Positions 20,173 through 28,859 of a stretch of 35,234 nucleotides of DNA are shown in pieces. Below the pieces are notes generated by a model. That model had not been told where the DNA came from. It saw only the letters and a list, made by a program, of their open reading frames with translations, and ran no database searches. Position 1 is the stretch's first letter. Each line of letters opens with the position of its first letter. The stretch is from IMG/VR virus record IMGVR_UViG_3300035070_003112, positions 1-35,234 of that record, one strand, 5' to 3'. The position numbers were made by a program, and so were the translations under genes. The DNA is from a virus.

Positions 20173-20583
20173 CTATCCTTTGTGGTCACTGCCATAATAA
20201 TCCCAAGCCACCGTCTGAGGCTTGCTTGTGTCATTATCCAGATGTATAAAATTTTCACCAATACCGATACGCATAAAATATCTTGTGCTGGCCTTCAAAA
20301 TCTTATATCTCAGCACAGAGTCCTCGCATTTAATATCTACGGCATGTCCTACCACGCCCTCGCCATCGCTCAAATCTGACGGCACATGTGACGATCTGCC
20401 CACGCCACCAATCGCCTTGTTATGCTTCGCACACCGTATGCCTGATGTGATCGTCATTGGCGCACCAACAATATCTCTAATGCGCTGTAATGATTTCACG
20501 ATATACATGCTGATGTTGTCGGCTCCACATCCGCATTGGCAAGCAAACTCACTGCGACTGAAATTTTTTGATAAGTCACCCAC
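20173..20583 (-). CDS. Endolysin, peptidase M15-type
   Basis: 136 residues of the D-Ala-D-Ala carboxypeptidase-like M15 fold. Seen: N-terminal NFSRSEFACQCGCG, RIRDIVGAPMTITSGIRC, zinc ligands H66 (GRSSH), D83 (GHAVDI) and H114 (FIHLD), with D116 nearby. The H66-D83 segment is about ten residues longer than in the common SxHxxGxAxD form because of a VPSDLSDGEGVV insert. It has no signal peptide and no separate cell-wall-binding domain, so it needs a holin to reach the wall peptide cross-links. It overlaps the upstream membrane protein gene by eight bases, forming the lysis cassette. Confidence 0.85.
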   Translation of the reverse strand: MGDLSKNFSRSEFACQCGCGADNISMYIVKSLQRIRDIVGAPMTITSGIRCAKHNKAIGGVGRSSHVPSDLSDGEGVVGHAVDIKCEDSVLRYKILKASTRYFMRIGIGENFIHLDNDTSKPQTVAWDYYGSDHKG

Positions 20584-20944
20584 CGACTTTACCTCTCACC
20601 TCTATGAGTATATCTCGCGTCTGGTCTTGCTTGGCTAAAACCACATTCATACCGTCACGGACGCGATGCGTTTCTTCTTGCAGGTCACGTATCGCATCCG
20701 TAACCAATCGCAATGAATTCGTATTGTCTTTAATTGCATCTCGCAAATCTTGTATGTCGTGCGTAAGATGATTTGTCAGGTGCGTATCAAGTTCCTCTAC
20801 ACGCTCTGCAATCGCACCATCACTTTTTGGCGCAATAAATTTCAAGTATATGAGGCCGAGCGCAATCAGTATCACCAGAAAACGTAACTCTGGTGGTAAC
20901 GATGCTATTGCGCCACCAATCCATGCAAATTCCATCAAACTCAC
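20576..20944 (-). CDS. Membrane protein with coiled coil, probable holin or spanin
   Basis: 122 residues: a single hydrophobic segment at about 20-38 (RFLVILIALGLIYLKFI) and then a long heptad-rich charged coiled coil to the end (VEELDTHLTNHL, DIQDLRDAIKDNTNSL). The type resembles i-spanins or single-span holin-like proteins. Directly upstream of and overlapping the endolysin. No lipobox protein is found nearby, so a two-component spanin is not shown, and the holin role is the better guess from position. Confidence 0.6.
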   Translation of the reverse strand: MSLMEFAWIGGAIASLPPELRFLVILIALGLIYLKFIAPKSDGAIAERVEELDTHLTNHLTHDIQDLRDAIKDNTNSLRLVTDAIRDLQEETHRVRDGMNVVLAKQDQTRDILIEVRGKVGG

Positions 20945-20974
20945 CTATCGATTTAGACTACTTGTTGAATGGCA

Positions 20975-21208
20975 TTATATCCTCTGCAATACGACCATTA
21001 AGACTTCGCTGGCAAATTCAAGCGACTCTTTAGGTGTCCAATCTGATGCACCATCACCATCTGTGTCGTGCTTTGCCTTGAACGAGTCATACAACTGCTC
21101 TATGTCGGAGCGTGAATCCGTAACAGCACCAACCACTTTCTTCACGCCACCGATGATTGGCCCTGCTTTTTTGATGATACCGATAGCACCTGTAATTGCG
21201 CCAAACAT
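20975..21208 (-). CDS. Small amphipathic protein with DxDxDG calcium motif, 77 aa
   Basis: Residues 1-30 are a Gly/Ile/Val/Ala-rich amphipathic helix pair with few charges (GAITGAIGIIKKAGPIIGG), able to insert in membranes. Residues 48-56 read DTDGDGASD, a calcium-loop motif as in EF-hand or thrombospondin type 3 repeats. ATG 21208 is immediately after the TAG of the upstream gene. In the lysis region it might be a holin or antiholin-like peptide; the combination with a Ca motif is unusual. No known family. Confidence 0.55.
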   Translation of the reverse strand: MFGAITGAIGIIKKAGPIIGGVKKVVGAVTDSRSDIEQLYDSFKAKHDTDGDGASDWTPKESLEFASEVLMVVLQRI

Positions 21209-21382
21209 CTATGCCTCCTGAGCCTCTGGCTCTTTGTCATCTACTGCCAACATCGCATTGAGTGTCTTGATATGGTCACTCAGCGTAACGCATACAGCGT
21301 CACTGTTTATAATCTGTTGTGCTCGTTGGTTCACCTGCGTCTGGAGTTCGTCAATCTTCTGCGTGATTTCTTCTGTGGTCAT
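21209..21382 (-). CDS. Small coiled-coil protein, 57 aa
   Basis: ATG 21382 follows the strong site GGGAGGA and the TAG stop abuts the next gene. The product is acidic, helical and heptad-like (ITQKIDELQTQVNQRAQQI) with one Cys. No family is recognised. Expected from its place to be a tail-fibre or lysis accessory. Confidence 0.65.
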   Translation of the reverse strand: MTTEEITQKIDELQTQVNQRAQQIINSDAVCVTLSDHIKTLNAMLAVDDKEPEAQEA

Positions 21383-21396
21383 GCGTTCCTCCCAAG

Positions 21397-21624
21397 TTAT
21401 TTGGATTTTGCGGCTAAGATTGCGGCATCTTTCTGTTCTTCTGTGAGTGCATCAAATTCACGTTGACGTTTGTTCTGGATGTTGCGGTTTGCAATATGGT
21501 CGATTTCGCGTTGGCAGAACTCAGCAACTGTTTCAAATGTGCGGTTGCCTTCACCGTCATCTACCGATGATAATGGTAAAACGTTCTCTTGTTCATCAGT
21601 CAATGTGATAGTATGTGTAGCCAT
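21397..21624 (-). CDS. Hypothetical late protein, 75 aa
   Basis: A small acidic protein with an N-terminal strand (THTITLTDEQENVLPL) and a helical C-terminal half (EFDALTEEQKDAAILAAK). It lies between the fibre gene and the lysis genes, with a normal ribosome site. Could be a fibre chaperone or a small virion component; not recognised. Confidence 0.6.
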   Translation of the reverse strand: MATHTITLTDEQENVLPLSSVDDGEGNRTFETVAEFCQREIDHIANRNIQNKRQREFDALTEEQKDAAILAAKSK

Positions 21625-21634
21625 TGGTTATCTC

Positions 21635-23017
21635 CTAAGTTAATGTGGCGTATTGCCACGCATTAGATACGTGGTCGTATACGTATAAACGATTATTTGT
21701 TGTGTCGTGACATAATGCTGACAAGTTACTCTGGTCTGTTGGTGTGCCACTTGGTGCACCTGCCATTGACGGTATGTAGAGAAAGCCATCTGTTGCTGAT
21801 GTGGAAATTGCGCCTGTGCCAATGACCACGTTGCCACCATCTTGAACAGTAAACACATCAGTTCCAGCGTCACTAATCGTAAAAGCGTCTGCTGTGCCAT
21901 CATTTCTGACAGTAAGCACTGAGCCGCTGTTGTTGTTGCTTCTGACTTCTGTTGCACCATTGGCTTGAATTTGCACATGATTTGTGCCACCACCAGTAAC
22001 GTGAAATAATGTTGATGGCGAACTTGTGCCAATGCCCACGTTGCCAGTATCGCCTTCCACTACAAACGCAGTAGAGTCAATCGTGAAATCGTCACCTGCA
22101 TCGTTGCCCAAACTCACAGCAATAGTGGTATTGTCTGTGAATGTCATTGTTGAGCCAGTGCCAATCGTTATCGTTGTGCCATCACTGGTGATACTGTCAA
22201 GCGCAATGTCACCCACATTCGTGATGTTGCCATCAGACACGCTCAGACTGTCAACAGTTGTTGCGCCCAAATCTGTTGTGGATGAAGAAGTCAATGTCGT
22301 GAACGTGCCAGCACCAGCACTTGCGCCACCAATCGTTACACCATCTACTGTGCCACCGTTTATATCCACTGTTGTCACTGTGCCAAGATCAGACCATGTG
22401 CCAGTTAGCGAGCCACCATTGGTTGCCGTGAGCGCACCAGCAAACGTAACACCTGTTGTGCCTGTGGGTATAGAGATCACTGCTGCATCAGCATCGTTCT
22501 TGATCGTTACATCATTGGTAGAGCCTTGACCAGTGAGGATCAAGCCCTCAGTAGCGGTATAGCCCATCGCAGCATTGTCACCTGCTGATGTATCGCCAGT
22601 AGCCTCTACGGTAGCACCTGTAATAACGCCACTAGCAGTAACAGAAGTTGTTACAGTAATATCATCAACATACAGATTCGCCCATCGGACAGCGTTCGAT
22701 CCCAAGTCATCCGTAGAGTTTGTGTCAGATAGAATGTTTCCACCAGACTGTATTCCACCAGTATGCACTGATTGTGCCGTAAACGTGGCAACACCAGTAA
22801 CAGCAATAGTGCCGGAAAATATCTGATTTGCTGACCACGTATTGGCAGTGCCTAATGTGGCAATCTCTGATGTATTGACGTTTCCTGTGGCAATGTTGCC
22901 GCCCTCAAGAAAGTCAACAATATTTACAAATTGCGTGCGCACCGGCTCACTATTTAAGTCTGCGCCGGTAGCCGGCACTGGATAACCTGTTGCGCGTGGT
23001 ACTGTTGCTGTGCTCAT
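21635..23017 (-). CDS. Tail fibre/receptor-binding protein
   Basis: 460 residues, rich in Thr, Gly, Ser and Val, with repeating short beta segments (TVTTSVTASGVITGATVEA, GGTVDGVTIGGASAGAGTF) as in trimeric beta-helical fibres. The phrase GNVGIGTSSPSTLFHVTG is a common fibre/spike signature. The C-terminal end (TPTDQSNLSALCHDTTNNRLYVYDH) is globular and likely contacts the receptor. No chaperone peptidase triad is identified. Position after the nozzle gene and before lysis genes is normal for a podovirus fibre. Confidence 0.8.
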   Translation of the reverse strand: MSTATVPRATGYPVPATGADLNSEPVRTQFVNIVDFLEGGNIATGNVNTSEIATLGTANTWSANQIFSGTIAVTGVATFTAQSVHTGGIQSGGNILSDTNSTDDLGSNAVRWANLYVDDITVTTSVTASGVITGATVEATGDTSAGDNAAMGYTATEGLILTGQGSTNDVTIKNDADAAVISIPTGTTGVTFAGALTATNGGSLTGTWSDLGTVTTVDINGGTVDGVTIGGASAGAGTFTTLTSSSTTDLGATTVDSLSVSDGNITNVGDIALDSITSDGTTITIGTGSTMTFTDNTTIAVSLGNDAGDDFTIDSTAFVVEGDTGNVGIGTSSPSTLFHVTGGGTNHVQIQANGATEVRSNNNSGSVLTVRNDGTADAFTISDAGTDVFTVQDGGNVVIGTGAISTSATDGFLYIPSMAGAPSGTPTDQSNLSALCHDTTNNRLYVYDHVSNAWQYATLT

Positions 23018-23024
23018 AGATCAC

Positions 23025-24605
23025 CTATTCTGTTGGTCTATATTGAAGTCTATAGCCTATAAATTCAAACTTATCGTTACTGATCCACTGTGGTGCTATC
23101 GTCGATGCCATACGATTAACAAAGAAAAGCGCTTGCCCATTTCTACCACCCGGCCACGTTAGGCCACTATCCCACGTCAATCCACTATCCCACGTCAGAG
23201 ATGTACCAAGTGTGAGATTTGTTGTTCTCTCCTCGATGCCCTGGTCCAAGTCTACAGTCAGTGCGATACTTTGTGTACCACCTGATTGCTCACGATACTC
23301 TGTGATGATGTTAACAATATCTTTTTTCTTACCTGACAACTCCCGTGCCTCTGTTTGTGACAGGTCATTAGGAGCCATCTTTATGTCAGTGGATATTATT
23401 GTGCCGTTATCAGTTGCACCATTATCAGCTTGGTTTACATATCCATCTGTTGTACCCTGTGCATCATATGAAACATCAGACACATAGAACTGTGCTGCAA
23501 AATTGACACTATCAGCAGGCTTTTCTACCCAGATCTGGCCAGTAGTCCAATCATACACCCACACCTCATCGTGGCCTGAGTTGTTGCCATCACCACTGAT
23601 CAACGTGCGCACCTGCGTAGCATCATCACGAAACCAAGACACCGCATACTCTAATCGTGACTTGTTGATATTCTCCCACGCTTCTTCTTGGTGTGGCAAT
23701 ATCACATTTATCATCTGAAAGCCACCGGTGCCACTTGGTGAAATACGATACAAGCCATCACGTGCCACTGCCCACGCAAATTCAGGACGCGCTATAATCC
23801 CATTTTTAGCAATAAAGTCTATACCTCTAACCTGCTCATCTTCAACCATAGTGGCCTCAATAAAGCCAGTCGATGAATCAAAGCGAAGAGGATACATACC
23901 GTCACGCTTAAACACCAGGACACGACCAAAAGCATCGACGCCACCAGTAATAGCGGCGCCATCAGGATATACTTCATAAAAGTTGTCCGTTGGCCACGTA
24001 GTAATATCTATTGTAAATTTTGAAATGCTCGTAATGTCTGGCCATCGCACCCTCGTAGGGTATCGTGTGCCACTTTCTGTAGAATCCAACGCTACCAGCA
24101 AATTTCTATGGCTTAAAATATCTCCGCACGTTGTCCACGGCACACCGCCTAATGCTGATGCATTTCCAGATCCCGTATATGTCCACGTCTCATCGAGACC
24201 ATTTGTGCCCACCAACTGATCTTGTATGAACGCGTGGCGCAGGCGTTTTTCTGCGTTATCTGTCAGCGTCAATGATCCTGTAATATCTGCTCTTGTAGTG
24301 CCATCATCTGTATATACTTTTGTGCCAGCAGTTTCTACATTTACAGTGCTGCCACTTTTAAATGTTACCTGCACAAATCCTGTCAGTGCCTTTGCTGCTG
24401 CTGACTCTGTAATCTGCGCAGAGTTGTAACGCAAAAAACCATTTCTTGTTGCCATCGTGCCAGTGCGCGTCTTGTTGAAGTTTTCAAGCGTAGAGCAATC
24501 TTCTGGCGATAGTGCAGCATCAGGATATTGTACCCCAGAAAATGTCCGAGGTCGGTATAACGGGCTCGTAATCAGCCCGGGCTCACTTCCCAATGGTATG
24601 GCCAT
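23025..24605 (-). CDS. Putative tail nozzle/DNA-stabilising protein, 526 aa
   Basis: A beta-rich structural protein. It opens with MAIPLGSEPGLITSPLYRP and has propeller-like blades with FGRVLVFKRDGMYPLRFDSS, FAWAVARDGLYRISPSG and DEVWVYDWTTGQIWVEKP. The arrangement and size fit P22 gp10-like/short-tail nozzle proteins that follow the gp4-type adaptor gene. Near the C terminus it has a tandem LTWDSGLTWDSGLTWPGG. ATG 24605 overlaps the upstream stop. No enzyme motif. Confidence 0.6.
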   Translation of the reverse strand: MAIPLGSEPGLITSPLYRPRTFSGVQYPDAALSPEDCSTLENFNKTRTGTMATRNGFLRYNSAQITESAAAKALTGFVQVTFKSGSTVNVETAGTKVYTDDGTTRADITGSLTLTDNAEKRLRHAFIQDQLVGTNGLDETWTYTGSGNASALGGVPWTTCGDILSHRNLLVALDSTESGTRYPTRVRWPDITSISKFTIDITTWPTDNFYEVYPDGAAITGGVDAFGRVLVFKRDGMYPLRFDSSTGFIEATMVEDEQVRGIDFIAKNGIIARPEFAWAVARDGLYRISPSGTGGFQMINVILPHQEEAWENINKSRLEYAVSWFRDDATQVRTLISGDGNNSGHDEVWVYDWTTGQIWVEKPADSVNFAAQFYVSDVSYDAQGTTDGYVNQADNGATDNGTIISTDIKMAPNDLSQTEARELSGKKKDIVNIITEYREQSGGTQSIALTVDLDQGIEERTTNLTLGTSLTWDSGLTWDSGLTWPGGRNGQALFFVNRMASTIAPQWISNDKFEFIGYRLQYRPTE

Positions 24606-25606
24606 TAAAACTCTCCAGGCATCACGGTATTGACACCATCAATAGAACCTATGCGAGATCGATCATTTATAAATGTATCGTTTGTAACATTACGAAACCG
24701 TAGAACCAGATTAGGTTTTCTTTGTTGTGTGGCTTTAAACTCCGCAAATTCTCGCTCATAATCGTCTCTCATTGTCACCGCGAGTTGTGGGCGCCCCACC
24801 ATTGGCAAAAGATCCGAACAAGGCCCCGATACCAATAGCCCGTGATAATCTTCATCAAACTGTGGCCAATCAAGATCATTGACCAGTGGCGTTTTTCTCA
24901 TAACACATCGCACAGTAAGTGCACGCACATCATCTGGTGTAGGATACATCTCGATCCATCTATAATTCACTGCATCCATATCAACAGGGATGATCGCCAG
25001 TGTATTTGAGCCACTATCTGTAACTGTTATCTCACCAGTGATCGCAGAGCCATCTTCATTATCCTTGCTAATTGCCTCGATAGGGTATGATGAACTAAAA
25101 GATATAGTGGTGTTTACTTCTGTTGTACCATTGAGAGTCACCGTTTCAGATCTGTAGTTGTTGCTGCCATCGAACCCACTGATTCGCACATATCTATTTG
25201 TCGCATCACTCGTTACACTACTGACAACACCGAGAACGCCTGTTGATGCAGGCTTTGCTTGTGAGCCAAATATGCCATACTGATAATAACGCCGTGCTGT
25301 TCCTGATGCTGTAGTGCCTGATAGATACGTGTCATATTCTGATCTGGTCATCTCACGCACGGGCCATTTAGCTGTTGGATCTTCAATGTTCAAGATACGC
25401 TTAACATTTAACGGCAACCCATACTGCGATTGTGACGCTACCGTGTTAAGCGTAAACTCTCGATGCTCGTTGTCTTGGTCCACAGCGCCCAATATACGAC
25501 GATACCACCTGTTGACTGTGCGCTTTGCCTCTGTTTCAAAGTCAGCACCTGCTGGCTGTCCAGATAATTCCAGTATCTCGGTTATTATGTCTTTGTATAG
25601 ACTCAT
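24605..25606 (-). CDS. Putative head-tail adaptor, 333 aa
   Basis: The N terminus MSLYKDIITEILELSGQ, then FETEAKRTVNRWYRRIL, is a helical bundle as in P22 gp4/T7 gp11-type adaptors that sit under the portal. A beta-sandwich insert (about 120-200) and a C-terminal helical part (LVSGPCSDLLPMVGRP, DDYEREFAEFKATQQRK) follow. It overlaps both neighbours by one to four bases. Assignment by helical N terminus and order. Confidence 0.6.
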   Translation of the reverse strand: MSLYKDIITEILELSGQPAGADFETEAKRTVNRWYRRILGAVDQDNEHREFTLNTVASQSQYGLPLNVKRILNIEDPTAKWPVREMTRSEYDTYLSGTTASGTARRYYQYGIFGSQAKPASTGVLGVVSSVTSDATNRYVRISGFDGSNNYRSETVTLNGTTEVNTTISFSSSYPIEAISKDNEDGSAITGEITVTDSGSNTLAIIPVDMDAVNYRWIEMYPTPDDVRALTVRCVMRKTPLVNDLDWPQFDEDYHGLLVSGPCSDLLPMVGRPQLAVTMRDDYEREFAEFKATQQRKPNLVLRFRNVTNDTFINDRSRIGSIDGVNTVMPGEF

Positions 25607-27144
25607 TGTATCTCCTTCCAGCTCATCGCAACTGCCACATCGTGAGAACCAGAACTGGTTTCTCCTGTTACGTGGAAGGATTCGCCAGGTTCAATATAAA
25701 AATCATATGGTTTCACATCTATCACCTCAGCAGAACCATCTACCAAGCCAGCACCCGATACGATAAACCCACCACTGACAGCGTCGGATGTTACATCATA
25801 AAGTATCATGCTTTGTGTTGCAGAAACAGCTTCTACCATTGACGGTTCTGCTGTGCCTCCTGATATGTCAGCATTTATTCTGAACCGTATCTTCACAGGC
25901 TTATTGCCACTGTTTTGCACTGTGGAGATAATGATATTGTCGAGCCGTATGGTAGACCGATTTTCCTTGCCATTGTATACCAACTTGTTATACACGCTGA
26001 CGATTGGCTCTTCCGATGTTCCCACAGAAGCATTTTCAGCGACAACGCCAGTTCTTACACCATACGGATTATCTATACCTTGAGTAAAGCCACCCATAGA
26101 CGCAGTGTATAACTGTATGTTTGATGTGTTAGATGTGTTCTGCACTTTCGCATGTAATGGCAATGTCGGATTCGTCACTGTCGGCACTGTTGCCGTGTTG
26201 GCATATTTTATTCTGTGAGCGACAATCAAACGTCCTGTCTCTGGATTTTCCACGCAGAACAATACCTGTCCAAATCCTAACCACTGAAACTGTATCTCGT
26301 AGACGTTGCCATTTGTTGGGTCTATAGTAAATCCAGATGATCCTGTGCCATCCAGCTTGTCGCCATTAAAACTTGACGATGCCACCCATGTGTCTGTTGC
26401 TTCTGTGCCAGCAACTTGCTGTGCTACTGTAATAGCAACGCCAGTGGTGTCGGTATCTACAAAGCTAAAAGCACCTGCCATTGCCTCAGCAGTCTCTGAC
26501 ACGAAATACGCTGTCTGACCAATGACTCTGCATTCCCATCCATTGCCGACACTTGACCAATCTACAGCACCTGTTCCACCTGCACATATTTCGTATGCAA
26601 TCTCAGTTGCGTCATTGCCGTTTGTCACCTCAATGGCCTGCGATGTGCCATTAAGTGTGATTGTGATAGTGCCACCTGCGGTTGTGGCACCGTTGGTAAC
26701 GGCAAACGTATGTATCTGTTTCTTGCCGTGTGCTCGCCTTAAGACACCAAATGATGTGCCGTTATAGCCCCAAAAAAATCCATCTTCTACGTTGCCGAGA
26801 CCGATCTCTTGCGAACTGTTTGCAGCACCCGTGGTGAAAATAGACGTAAACCGTGCCGCGATACCTTGGCCGGGATTGTAGTGTATATGCCTTACAGATT
26901 CTAATATCGCTGTGCTGTTTGCACTGGCTGTCGTCTGGAGTAATGCCATGTCATTAGACTGCGTGACTGTTCCACTGCCAGGCGTATATGTATTTACATA
27001 TCGTGAATTTATAGAGTAATGAAAGGCAAGATTTACAAGTGGAGACAATTCCGCGGTCAACTGCTCACCAAATGCAGAAAACGCGATTTCTGAGCCATCC
27101 TCTGGCTTTGTTGTTTGTATGCCTTTGTCTATTCTGATCGCCAT
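25603..27144 (-). CDS. Virion structural protein, beta-rich, 513 aa
   Basis: Long beta-rich protein. The N-terminal third carries FGEQLTAELSPLVNLAFHYS and GTVTQSNDMALLQTTASANS, phrases I associate with a widespread family of marine-phage structural proteins. The middle has FTIDPTNGNVYEIQFQWLGFGQVLFCV, like a lectin/concanavalin-type sandwich. The C-terminal domain ends FYIEPGESFHVTGETSSGSHDV. It could be a tail, collar or head-decorating lectin-like protein. Exact role not determined. Confidence 0.65.
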   Translation of the reverse strand: MAIRIDKGIQTTKPEDGSEIAFSAFGEQLTAELSPLVNLAFHYSINSRYVNTYTPGSGTVTQSNDMALLQTTASANSTAILESVRHIHYNPGQGIAARFTSIFTTGAANSSQEIGLGNVEDGFFWGYNGTSFGVLRRAHGKKQIHTFAVTNGATTAGGTITITLNGTSQAIEVTNGNDATEIAYEICAGGTGAVDWSSVGNGWECRVIGQTAYFVSETAEAMAGAFSFVDTDTTGVAITVAQQVAGTEATDTWVASSSFNGDKLDGTGSSGFTIDPTNGNVYEIQFQWLGFGQVLFCVENPETGRLIVAHRIKYANTATVPTVTNPTLPLHAKVQNTSNTSNIQLYTASMGGFTQGIDNPYGVRTGVVAENASVGTSEEPIVSVYNKLVYNGKENRSTIRLDNIIISTVQNSGNKPVKIRFRINADISGGTAEPSMVEAVSATQSMILYDVTSDAVSGGFIVSGAGLVDGSAEVIDVKPYDFYIEPGESFHVTGETSSGSHDVAVAMSWKEIQ

Positions 27145-27146
27145 TT

Positions 27147-27428
27147 TTATTGCCGTGGGTCAGATATTTCCCACACCCTTACATCAACACTGGTACCAAT
27201 ACCATAGACGGCACCACGGAAAAAAAACTGTGCGGTGCCGCCTTCAAAGTCCATCACAAATAAATCATCTTTAGCGATCTCTATACCTGTGGATGTCGTT
27301 AGATTCGACGCATCCCCAATGAACAGTGTGCCGGTATCTCTGTTTTGTATCACCAGAGATGTCCTGATAGGATTGGCAGCTGCGAGTGTTTGAACAGTGC
27401 CTAAAGATGTAAACTGCGTGTTTGCCAT
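27147..27428 (-). CDS. Small structural protein, 93 aa
   Basis: Beta-sandwich-like: QTLAAANPIRTSLVIQNRD, TLFIGDASNLTTSTGIEIAK, and GGTAQFFFRGAVYGIGTS. This type occurs in phage virions as a small fibre-head or decoration unit. It abuts the next gene by two bases. Function by resemblance and place only. Confidence 0.6.
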   Translation of the reverse strand: MANTQFTSLGTVQTLAAANPIRTSLVIQNRDTGTLFIGDASNLTTSTGIEIAKDDLFVMDFEGGTAQFFFRGAVYGIGTSVDVRVWEISDPRQ

Positions 27429-27613
27429 TACAATCCAAGCTCCGCAAGCTCTTTTTTGGTCACCTTAACCTTAAAAGGCGCCGGTGTCTTATCAACAGGG
27501 TCTACAACGTGCAGAGACACCTCACTACCATATACAGATACTTGCCGGTTCAAAGCCTGAACCTGCACAATCAAATGCTTAAGTAGTTGCATCTCACTTT
27601 TAGACAGTGCCAT
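27428..27613 (-). CDS. Hypothetical late protein, 61 aa
   Basis: An N-terminal helix with heptads (LLKHLIVQVQALNRQVSVYG) followed by a basic strand-rich end (PFKVKVTKKELAELGL). One-base overlaps with both neighbours. No family recognised. Confidence 0.6.
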   Translation of the reverse strand: MALSKSEMQLLKHLIVQVQALNRQVSVYGSEVSLHVVDPVDKTPAPFKVKVTKKELAELGL

Positions 27614-28248
27614 TATTTCTTACCTCTTGTTATTTTTGGCTTACTCTTTTCCATAAGATCTGCCATCTCGCGCATCTGCTCAGGAGTCATCGCATCCATA
27701 ACTTGTTCGGGTGTGACAATACCTGCCTCTAACGGTGCACGCTGCCCTTCTCCCATAAACTCTACCAACTTGGCTAATGATTCTGCCATCAACTGGTTTT
27801 GTGTTTTTTCATTCTTGCGTGCTTTCATCTCGTTTTCAAACGATGCCAAGAGCTCTTCACGCTCTGCAGGTCCATCAGTAGCAACAGCACCAGTGACTCT
27901 TACGTCATAGACGTGGAATCTTGGGATAAACACATTATCATCCAAACGCTCCATCTCTTCAGCCTGCTCATATGACATCTCTGTGCCCATATATCTGCCG
28001 ACTTGCCCACGGAAAGTTGCAACGGTGTCAACGATAATGCCCTCCTCTTCTCCTACATTTAACTGTGGCAAGTCGGCACGTTGATCTACCAAATGTGAAC
28101 CCGGATTGACATCTTGTAGAAAGGCCACATTGAAATATTTACGCTCAATCACCAATTCATTCTTTATGGCGAAATTCAAACGATCCATAGGGTCTTCAAT
28201 CGTCAACACTTCATCAAGAGATGTATCACGTTGTGGTACCATTAACAT
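27613..28248 (-). CDS. Hypothetical structural protein, 211 aa
   Basis: The N-terminal part is mixed alpha/beta with IEDPMDRLNFAIKNELV, then a small beta domain (EEEGIIVDTVATFRG, VRVTGAVATDG). The C-terminal half is a helical charged region rich in Met and Glu (TPEQVMDAMTPEQMREMADLM). The tail is Lys/Arg. Could be a head-completion or connector component; not recognised. Confidence 0.6.
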   Translation of the reverse strand: MLMVPQRDTSLDEVLTIEDPMDRLNFAIKNELVIERKYFNVAFLQDVNPGSHLVDQRADLPQLNVGEEEGIIVDTVATFRGQVGRYMGTEMSYEQAEEMERLDDNVFIPRFHVYDVRVTGAVATDGPAEREELLASFENEMKARKNEKTQNQLMAESLAKLVEFMGEGQRAPLEAGIVTPEQVMDAMTPEQMREMADLMEKSKPKITRGKK

Positions 28249-28272
28249 TGTGCTTCTCCTTTTTATCCCTTT

Positions 28273-28587
28273 TTAACTGTTGTCTTCATTGTAAATCACC
28301 CAACCCTCGGCACCGGTGCCAGAGAGGGTCAGATATATATCTGTCTCAAATCGCACTGGGCCAATGTCACCACTGCTAATACTGCTATTTGCTGTTGCGC
28401 CATCCAATTTCAATTCTGGGCCAGCTGTGCCACTGCCCGTGCCATCAAACAATTGCGCTGTGCCTGCGTTCGTTGTTACAGTAAGCCCAAATGCTTTTAC
28501 ATACCCACCAACGCCTGCTGTTGTCACTGCCCCACTTTCCGTGAGCACCTTAAACGTATAAGGGCCTTGAGGATCTTGCGTTGCCAT
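28273..28587 (-). CDS. Small structural protein, 104 aa
   Basis: A compact all-beta protein with Gly/Thr-rich loops (SGAVTTAGVGGYVKAFGLTV, LTLSGTGAEGWVIYNEDNS), similar in style to the other small beta genes of the cluster. Possibly a decoration or head-fibre protein. No motif. Confidence 0.6.
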   Translation of the reverse strand: MATQDPQGPYTFKVLTESGAVTTAGVGGYVKAFGLTVTTNAGTAQLFDGTGSGTAGPELKLDGATANSSISSGDIGPVRFETDIYLTLSGTGAEGWVIYNEDNS

Positions 28588-28589
28588 AA

Positions 28590-28859
28590 TTACTCCTTAT
28601 TTATCCATCCTATTTTGTGCCTCTTTGCATACCAGGTCATAAAATCAGCATACCACTTACGCCAAAACTTCTCATCGGCAGAATAGAACCACAAACCACA
28701 TTCGTGCCATATCTCTCGTGCTTCATGCCACTCGATCTTAAAAGCATATCCCCATCGCCCACCACCACAATAACTGCACTTTCTCTTGCCTCGTTGCGTA
28801 GCATCTGTGCCCTTGCCACATCGTGCGCATCTATATACGCGAACTTTTACCGCATCCAT
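28590..28859 (-). CDS. Zinc-ribbon protein, 89 aa
   Basis: C11-x2-C14 (RCARCGKG) and C28-x2-C31 (KCSYCGGG) give a zinc ribbon, followed by a Trp-rich helical end (AREIWHECGLWFY, FWRKWYADFMTWYAKRH). The ATG overlaps the methyltransferase gene by 13 bases. In the virion-modification stretch it may help the neighbouring enzymes. Unknown family. Confidence 0.65.
   Translation of the reverse strand: MDAVKVRVYRCARCGKGTDATQRGKRKCSYCGGGRWGYAFKIEWHEAREIWHECGLWFYSADEKFWRKWYADFMTWYAKRHKIGWINKE

Noticed and set aside
22026-22529. 167-codon plus-strand frame opposite the fibre gene
   Set aside because: Low-complexity Val/Pro/Ser product mirroring the fibre's Thr/Gly-rich codons, with no ribosome site; an antisense shadow.
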